NCBI GenBank assembly: GCA_001247695.2
Contig: LGRX02013659.1
Location: 1-64,000 of the forward strand
Length of the DNA stretch: 64,000 bases
Direction: 5' to 3'
Origin: Cymbomonas tetramitiformis
Taxonomy: Eukaryota > Chlorophyta > Pyramimonadophyceae > Pyramimonadales > Pyramimonadaceae
This document shows positions 56,716-64,000 of this stretch, in pieces. The position numbers and the translations under genes were made by a program. The notes under the pieces were generated by a model. That model made no database searches. It was not told where the DNA came from and saw only the letters and a list, made by a program, of their open reading frames with translations. The number at the start of each line of letters is the position of its first letter. The first letter of the stretch is position 1.

Positions 56716-58888
56716 TAACAGGACACTTGGCGCTATCCATCAGTCTTAAAGAGAATGCACATTATGTGTGTGGTAAAATAGCTGCATGCTGCTCCTATTC
56801 GAGAATTCATCTTACTCACATGATAATGATCCGGGACCGAATTTAGCAGGGGGATATGTCATGAGCCTAGCGTGGTATATATGGGAATGTCATTATCAGT
56901 GATGTGCCATACTCTTGCACATTTCAATGTATTGACAGGTATGCATGTAGCATCTTTGCTCTGCATGTATATAGTGCCATGGCATGGCCCCCACCTGCAA
57001 ATCCAAATGTTTGTCCTTCACTGAGGCGTTGGTTGCGCTGATGACCTTGGCTGGAGTGCCTGATGCCCCATGATATGATATCATGTCACTCGAGACGTCG
57101 TGCATATCCATGTGACCTGTGTCGAGTGATGAGAATATGACGTCGGTCGTTACACTCGTCGGTGCTCGCCTTCGGGTTGGGCAAGGCGCGCTTCGATGCA
57201 TAGCGCCCATGTAGATGCTGCACACGCGCTCGCTTTTACCACCGCCAGTAGGTGGTTTGGTAAGACGTCTGTTAAAGAGTACAGCTTAACTGTATAAAGA
57301 AACTACTAGGCTTGAGTTTTATGGATGGGGCAGAGGGAATTCCCAGTATAGCGGTAAAATGCGTAGATGTGCTTTGGGTTGCTCATACTGCATGCATATG
57401 TGATATATGCCACTGCAAAGCCCTTCATCCGCGGGAAAATTTCGACCGATGGGTCAACGTTGGTTTTAGTCGTGCATCATTATTAATCGACATCGTAAAA
57501 CAATGGGTTCACAACGTTGGACGATGATGTCGTATTGACACCTTCGTTGGGCCAATGCCGCGTTCTGGGACGACAGGAAGTGTTGTTGGTTAGCCGTTGG
57601 CGTTGCGCATCGTCGTCGGACGATGTCCCATTAGAGGCTACGCGTTGTCAAAACGACTGCCTACATGCATGTATGCATACCATGACATTGGTTATGCGTG
57701 TACGAACACATCTCGTGATGCATGATACTATAATCTGGATATGAAGCGACCTTCGCGCATACCTATGTATGTTTCACATTTTGAATCGCATCGTGTATAG
57801 CCCTGAATGTCGCATGTGTGGAGTATTCGCCGTCCGTCGTGCTCAAATCGGCGTGCGACGCTCCTGCATTCGATATGTTTCCGCCTACGGTTTTACCGTG
57901 ACATCAACTTCAACGACGATGATTCCCTGTTGTGGGAAGTGCAACAGGTGCAGGCTTCGGTACGCGCTACGGCGAGCGCTACGGCGAGCGCTACGGCGAG
58001 CGCTACGGCGTTCATTTTGGGCATGTAGCTTTTCCGCACGGGGCGGCCGGCGGGATCTCCGCTAGTGTCGTGCCAACAGGTGGTGTTGCGAGCAGTGCTG
58101 ATGCTTCGGCAGGTGGTGATGCGGGAGTTGTTCCCGTTGTGCCGAAGGATGCGGTTGAGCCTGCCGCAGGCAGGTGATGATTGCGTGTTGCCGGCCGAGC
58201 CAGTAGTGTTCTACTCGGTCTCGACGGAGCAGAGCACCGGGCACGTGCGCATTGACGCGTCCACGGAGTCGCTCGATAGGTCCTCGGCACTTTATCAATA
58301 GCGCTCGATAACGTTTGTTTGACCGACCGATGCGCGGGAACATTTTCGATACCGACCCTTGACGACAACGTCGCCGTGATTATGACACACACCATGATGC
58401 GAGATATCGTGGCCCAACCATTCCTACCAGGTACGCCCAATACGATAGAGGTATGCCCCCATTTATATCCTTGCGTAGGGGGGAAATTTGTGCTTTATAC
58501 GGCACATCCCATTCAGGAAAATAGTTCGTGGTACAATCCACATCAAATCGTAGCGGGGAATATCGCTGTTCATTTCATCGTTGTACATATCAAGGAACTA
58601 CACCACCACCCTTACACCCAAACAAGGGATATCGGACCTAGCACAATCTCCAAGACCACGGGTCGCTGTATATTTCGGCTTGGCCTTTACGGATGGCGCA
58701 GCAAAACTGAATCAATGGAAAGCTTTTAGGTTTATTGTTGTCGTCGCAACTTCAATCACGTTCACGGTAGTCACGTTCGCCTATCTCGTCTTTATGTATA
58801 TGTGTATCACAGACCTCTCACCATCACAGTCCATCTCTAGTCACAGACCTCATCTCAATCATCACAGAACGATGCGCAAAGCAACGTT
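56716..58888 (+). other. Non-coding region
   Basis: No gene recognised. Contains four units of GCGCTACGGCGA (57964-58012). Presumably holds the 3' UTRs of the convergent TPR gene and the minus-strand gene at 58889. Confidence 0.35.
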
Positions 58889-59911
58889 TTATTTACGAAA
58901 CGCCTTAATGTAGTCCAACATTTTTTTCTCCTTCTGTTTTTTCTCCTTCTGTTTGTTCTTGGATACCAGCGAAGGCACGTTGCGTGCGTTGTAGCGATAC
59001 ACGCTCTGTTGTGACTGATTAGAATGGACGATGCGCTCGAATTCCCGATTGCGTGCGACAGAAAGTGTGCTGATGACGCGATGTTGCCACCGGCACAGCG
59101 ATTTACTGCCTGTCTGAACGCTCGAGTCAAGCTTTCCCACCAATCCCGGGAGCATCTCCATAGCGGAATATATCTCCCGCAGCGTCCCTTGCTGCTCCGG
59201 GAGGCTGAGCATGGCCTTGGCCAGCAACCCGCGCCAACCAACCCGGTCATTCCTGCCTCCCTTCACGCCGGACAGCGCCGCATACGCTGGATTGAATATC
59301 TGTGTGTGTCTAGTAGTGATGGCAGAGCGGCTCCTTCCCAGTGACACGGCAACGCTTGCAGGTCTCTCGTTTCTTGATATCCGCGCCAACACACTGCTCT
59401 CGGACTCGGTCCAGAATCGCCCCGCTTTGTAGCCGCTCTCCGTCACCACGAACGGCACCTTCCCCAGTAGCTGCGTCATCCTTACATCGCCGTCGTCGAA
59501 GGTAATCTCATACACGCGCTTGCGGCCCAGAACCGCGCGCTGCGGTAGCCAGCGCACGACCCCCGTGAAATCCGACGAGGTCCCATCAACCAACGGCCAA
59601 GTTACTCGCACATGGTTGCCATCCACCAGCATTGGGTCACCACCAGCGTGTGGCCTCTCTTCCCCCGCAGGCTCTGCGGCTTTTACTCGCCGGCGTTTCT
59701 TTGGCTGCCCTATCAAAGGGGTGGAGGGTGACATTAGATCAGAGGTGGTGCTAGTGGGCTGGGCAGCCTGTGCATAACGGTGTACGTCATCCACACCGAT
59801 CCAATGTCTCATCGGTATCACCTTGAGCAGGTCCACCCCAAGCTGCTCTGCTAACTTGATAGCACCGTTAGTGGCATTTAGGACGGAGCACGTTGTCGCA
59901 GTCGACGACAT
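58889..59911 (-). CDS. Nuclear DNA/chromatin-binding protein: PSBD-like, NLS, tudor-like, Myb-like, winged helix
   Basis: Intact intronless ORF of 340 residues; an in-frame TAG lies four codons before the ATG at 59911. Residues 14-49 (NGAIKLAEQLGVDLLKVI...VDDVHRYAQ) match the pattern of a peripheral-subunit-binding (E3-binding) domain without its GTG loop. PKKRRRVK at 70-77 is a classical nuclear localisation signal. Residues 98-150 (HVRVTWPLVDG...FDDGDVRMTQLLG) look like a tudor/agenet-type barrel. 165-205 (RFWTESESSVLARI...LGRSRSAI) fit a Myb/SANT helix set. 225-295 (GWRGLLAKAMLSLPEQQGTL...LCRWQHRVISTLS) resemble a winged-helix domain. The tail is Lys/Glu-rich. Domain names are pattern-based; target and function unknown. 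Confidence 0.75.
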   Translation of the reverse strand: MSSTATTCSVLNATNGAIKLAEQLGVDLLKVIPMRHWIGVDDVHRYAQAAQPTSTTSDLMSPSTPLIGQPKKRRRVKAAEPAGEERPHAGGDPMLVDGNHVRVTWPLVDGTSSDFTGVVRWLPQRAVLGRKRVYEITFDDGDVRMTQLLGKVPFVVTESGYKAGRFWTESESSVLARISRNERPASVAVSLGRSRSAITTRHTQIFNPAYAALSGVKGGRNDRVGWRGLLAKAMLSLPEQQGTLREIYSAMEMLPGLVGKLDSSVQTGSKSLCRWQHRVISTLSVARNREFERIVHSNQSQQSVYRYNARNVPSLVSKNKQKEKKQKEKKMLDYIKAFRK

Positions 59912-62409
59912 CAGCCCGTGCTAGACACGGCTGCAACGAATTGAAGGGTGCGTACTAGATCTGAAGTGCAGTAACGTGGTATCTAGATTATTTACGTTGC
60001 AAGGTTGATCGCAGTATCTTCACGCCACTGACTTTGTTATCTCGCTCGTACGAGTCCCAGTCACAGGACGGCAAGTGGAGCCTCGCTGCGTGAAGCGGGG
60101 CGTTGTGCTCAGGAGGAGTTTCGCGCTCACACGAAGCAACTAAGCTCCTCACCTGAGTCAAAAAGATGGCGTTCACAACAGTTTTTCATATGTTATATAA
60201 CGGAAGACCTGGCTACAGGGAAAATCCTTTCACAAGTATCTAGTATGGACCCGAATAGGAGGCAAGACTTTCCGTGACTGCGCGTTTAAGTTTATACAGT
60301 TTCGCGCAGCTACCTATTGCGTGTATTAGTACACACGTCCAGTCAAAGATTCGCTTTCGCTCACTACGAGCCCTACCATATGGCAGAAAACTCAGATTCG
60401 TTCGTCCGAGAAGTCAGAACGAGAAGAGAACGTCTCGGCGTGCTTGCCTTGCGTGCTTGCCTTGCGTTTGCGTGGGAGCTTGAGCGATCAGCTTATCAAC
60501 GGATCGACTGAACGATAGATCATTCCATCATATAAGCTTAAAGGTTAAAGCGACACTCACCACTGTCTCCGAAGCAACAAGCGAAGGGGAAACCCCTGCT
60601 CTTCATGCTTAACTCTATGACAGAATTGTCGTGGCGACAGCGACAGGTAGGGTGCAGTTGCGAGTTGGCGTGCCCATGCCCTACTGTACGCTACTGTAGC
60701 GACGTGTGTCACACTCGACTGGAGCTCGATGCCCAACGGCCAAGTCGAAGTGCAAGTCGAAGTCGCAACTCGCATACCAGCGCACGGCAGGAGTCTCCTT
60801 TCTCATTCTCGGATTCTGTCTCTCTTCTGATTCTGATTCTCGATTCTGCATTCTCGATTCCGATTCTCTCGTCTGATCGGTCTCGAGTCTCGGTCTCGAG
60901 TCTGGAGTGTGCAGTGTCAAGCGCGAAGCGGATCACATCGATTTCCCGATCGGCCGCGCAGCGGCCTCGACTCATGGCCCTGGTTTCCGAGAGTAAAATG
61001 AGACCATTTTCTTTCGGTCAGATTTAAACCAAAGGGTTTACTCAACGCCAAGCCTATGTGCGACTTTTATGTGCTGTGGTCGGGGCAGGTATGATGTATG
61101 GGATCACAACACATGGTCATAGGATGTTTCATACGAATAATTGATAGACTTTAGATACGACTTAACTATTGGGGTTCTCAGGGAAGAACCTTGTGTTCTC
61201 ACAACACCTTTTTTTCTTCCAAATTGAGCCCCGTTAATTCTGAACTGATACATGGTGTGTAAAGTAAATCGTCGTGGAAACTGAATACAGGCAAATTTAC
61301 AAAGCCAGGCATGCTTTTATAGTTGTCAATAATCACACTTGTGCTTGGAGCCCGAGTACGAGATGCTCCGTCCTCTTAAACGGAAACCTCATTGACCATT
61401 TTCGCAGAAGTTTGGGTTTAGCATGAATATTCGGTCTGGCCTGCAAGCAGTCCCTAGGGACAGAGGATTCCTTATGACCGCTTCAAAATCTTTTCGTCTG
61501 GCTTTATTATTTTTTGCCATCGTTGAGAGTTGCAAAGGTGACGTCTGATATCTGTGCTGAAGTTTTTTTTCCCTTTCATGTAAACGCCAACTTCTATTCC
61601 TAAACACGGCTTTCAGAGTCTGAGTATTTCCTCTTGTTGATTCGCAGCCGCATCCTTTACATTCCAGCCACATGTAGGATCCTCCGAGGGAGGAACACAA
61701 GTAGTAGCTCACCTGAACGTCGAACTTCCTGAAGACGCATCAGTTTATTGTAGATTCGGGGTACGAACTTACCACTTCGCCTCTCCCCTAAAGTCCGCAG
61801 GATATGTACTCTGTGCCAGGGACTGCAAGCTAGCGGTCCATGGAGGTCTCCGTTAGAAGCCCGGTCTCAACCCATTGGACCTCTGCAGCCTCAGGGTGCA
61901 GTGAGCTACATTGCAGGCACATCTAATCTTCTGTATCCCCCCCCGGAACTCCTCCAGGTTAAGCAAGATGCGCTCAATTACTGTTAGATAATCTTGTTAG
62001 CGAATCCACTGGTTTCAGCTAGGAAGCTAATGTTGTTGGCTATTTGCCCCGGAAGGATACACCGTCGCGCTTAAAAGTTTATTTCAGGATTTTTCTGAAG
62101 CGTTGGGGTTTGCCTTATATTCGTTTCTCTCGGAGAAACTTCTCCGGGGTCTTGGTGCCCGATATATTGCTGCAGCTCTAGGTGCAACTGCGACCGGAGC
62201 TTCATCGCTCATATTCTTGTCTGTTTGCCGGTGGATATCTTGGAGCAGGGTGTTCTCTTTGCGGGGAACCTAGCATATGAACGCCAGGGACTGCATGGGA
62301 CTTCAACAAAGATATACTGCAAGTAAGGCAGCCTTCCGCGTGTCACTTTACGCACTCACGTTTCGCCAGGCACAGCTGCATCACTGAAATTGTTCTCTTG
62401 GGCTCACAG
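59912..62409. other. Non-coding region and 5' flank of the TIG gene
   Basis: No complete gene seen. 60800-60905 is a TTCTGATTCTCGATTCTG-type low-complexity tract. On the plus strand 61990-62340 has Cys-containing open stretches (e.g. CWLFAPEGYTVALK near 62040) that may be upstream exons of the TIG gene but could not be joined. Confidence 0.3.
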
Positions 62410-63423
62410 GGCTCCGATGGGAGTTCCAAAGACTTCGGTTTCGTTTAGCATTTCAACAGACGGAGGAAAATACTTCACACTGGGTGGCTCATACTACTAT
62501 CATGAGCCTCTTTCTGTTCAGAGCACGTTGCCTTCAGAGGGCACATTGCAGGTGCGTGCCAGGTGTACGAACGACCAAAGTCATGATTCTGCTGGTCGGT
62601 TTCCTTGCAGTTTCTAGTTGCAGAGGACTGCATCGGCTTATGAAAGTTGCAGTGAACTGCAGCAGTTTGAATTTGCAGCTTGCAGTCCTGGTCTTTTTGC
62701 CCTTACTGCGCCCGGAGATAACACTTTCAAGGTTGCCTGTCACGACAGGGGGGCACTGCTGTAACAGTCACCCTTGAGAACTCCGATTTGTTCTCAGCGA
62801 CATATAACATAAGCAAGGTACGCAAATCTTACTTATGTGCCCGCTGCCTTGGTATTAAGGGATTCTGTTTTAGTTTCCGTTTTACTTTTCGACGCTGGAA
62901 TGGAGGTGAAAGTCGCTGAATTTAGACGAAGGCATGTGGCCCTGTCAACCTCGTGCGCCCTGTTTGGCTCAAACTCTAATGGAGTGTGGCGTATGCGCTG
63001 AGAAAACGTGTCTGTCTTCGAGAGCGCTCTCAGCACTGTAACCCCTGCTTCGGTTCGCTTCACCACTTCACTCTGAACTACGCAATGGGTGTTCGGTTTT
63101 ATTTTCAGGTGAACACGCCAGCCGCTTGTAAGTTCGACCGTGTTGTCGTCAACGCACATTTTGTGCCCCCAAGCACTATCCTGTGCAACTCCCCACCCAC
63201 AGATGCGGGGGTTGCTGACCTCTCAGTGTCACTCAATGGTCAGGATTACTCGCAGAAAACCCAGTTTACATACCTTTACTCGGTGTCCGAGATAACTGGA
63301 GGCTTCATAGACACCCCTCAGATAGAGACGAAGCTCACAGGTGAATATGTCACCGAGGTAGACTTTTACACCAATCCATTTTACCAAACCGAGAATATTT
63401 TCTTCTACCAGCCATTTTACCAG
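62410..63423 (+). CDS. TIG/IPT-type ectodomain protein, internal exons
   Basis: Three exons with matching phase 0 joints: 62410-62551 (SVSFSISTDGGKYFTLG...YYYHEPLSVQSTLPSEG), 62624-62817 (YESCSELQQFEFAACSPGLF, APGDNTFKVACHDRG, TAVTVTLENSDLFSATYNIS) and 63109-63423 (ACKFDRVVVNAHFVPPSTIL, CNSPPTDAGVADLSVSLNGQ, DYSQKTQFTYLYSV). The third has the typical TIG sequence of a Cys-containing strand, SPP and a closing Y/F. TIG repeats are immunoglobulin-like folds in receptors and fibrocystin-like surface proteins. The second exon is 194 bases, one short of frame: a G6 run at 62748-62753 should be G7. Gene ends are not identified; the 3' end may lie outside the window. Confidence 0.65.
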
Positions 63424-64000
63424 GTGTGGAACTGTTTGTGCAAAGCCTGCAGCAAATCCCAACCTTTTATTTGCGGCACGGTAACTCAATATTGCATAAA
63501 TCTGCTACCTGCACGCGAGTATCATGGACCCGGCACAAGATGCCTTCCGTGACAGCAGTCGAAGAGCACATTCACCCCCTTGGTCCAAGCGACTTAAACA
63601 GAAAGCAGCACCGGTCTTTCTTGATAAGCTGCCAGCGAGCAAGTGGCGAGCAATATTGCCTCCACGTCGGTTTTACGATTTTAGGATAGCACTTAACGAC
63701 CGATCGTCGCTCACGGCACACAAACTGCGAGGCGAGGCAAACCATCTCACCCAGAGAACTAACCGCGTGGCAGGGTTCCTAAGAGCAAAGTCGGCAATCT
63801 CAACCGCTTGCATGTTCACCTCGTTGGGTCCATGGCGTTATTACACAAGCACTGAAGGGCTTGGCCTTGCGTTGCCTTCGTACTGTGCCTTGCGCGTTGC
63901 TTGCGTCGTACTCTAACTTGTATCGCCGATCGTCTTTTGCAGCAATACCAAGACGCGACGCTGTGCCTAGTGGCGAGCACACCGCAGACAGGTCCCAAAA
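63424..64000 (+). other. Intron or 3' part of the TIG gene
   Basis: A plus-strand frame 63524-63916 is open for 130 residues but has no recognisable domain and no clear splice context, so I do not call it a gene. Confidence 0.25.

Noticed and set aside
63524..63916. 130-codon plus-strand ORF next to the TIG exons
   Set aside because: No domain recognised and no phase-compatible acceptor found; left as unannotated.
1..64000. tRNA, rRNA or snoRNA genes
   Set aside because: I looked for tRNA B-box-like GTTCGANNCC sequences and rRNA motifs by eye and found no convincing fold; a covariance search would be needed.

Overview
The window is eukaryotic: genes are interrupted by GT-AG introns, non-coding DNA is abundant, and retrotransposons and minisatellites are frequent. 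Serine-proline-rich extracellular repeats (SPPP runs as in algal hydroxyproline-rich wall proteins), a UTP11 gene, TIG-type ectodomains and a phytocyanin-like domain together suggest a green alga. That assignment is inference; no rRNA or organelle marker is present. An 802-base N gap (29368-30169) shows this is a scaffolded assembly, and several apparent frameshifts sit in homopolymers, so some breaks may be assembly errors.

Layout. 1-16507: a tandem LTR-retrotransposon structure (internal-LTR-internal-LTR) with no coding capacity; its right LTR is split by a 9.2 kb non-LTR retrotransposon on the minus strand, and a ~100-base truncated copy of the same LINE family lies just beyond the LTR on the other strand. 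17255-19784: an eight-exon UTP11 gene (SSU processome). 20428-21866: a 1.4 kb DNA transposon with 14-base terminal inverted repeats and a perfect 8-base target duplication (hAT-like) that carries a chromodomain ORF instead of a transposase. 21.9-28 kb: mostly non-coding, with a phytocyanin-like exon on the minus strand.

28.1-45.9 kb: a very large modular minus-strand locus. At least 16 copies of one six-cysteine module (C-x1-C-x5-C-x9-C-x7-C-x17-C, usually ending YWSEEPCTG) alternate with Pro-rich linkers. Nearly every cassette exon has phase 1-1 boundaries, so any cassette can splice to any other. Downstream lie an exon ending in the gap and a possible terminal exon with one membrane segment and a tail carrying NPL motifs. 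Six copies (type A) have an intron exactly between linker and module; eight (type B) lack it. Many type B copies have lost frame in the Pro-rich linker.

46-52 kb: non-coding with several coding-like minisatellites. 52.3-56.7 kb: a plus-strand CS-domain exon followed, across a 49-base minisatellite, by TPR exons. 58889-59911: an intact intronless nuclear protein (PSBD-like, NLS, tudor-like, Myb-like and winged-helix segments). 62.4-63.4 kb: three exons of a plus-strand TIG-type ectodomain gene with a one-base deletion in a G run. All gene models come from reading the sequence; no search or transcript evidence was available.
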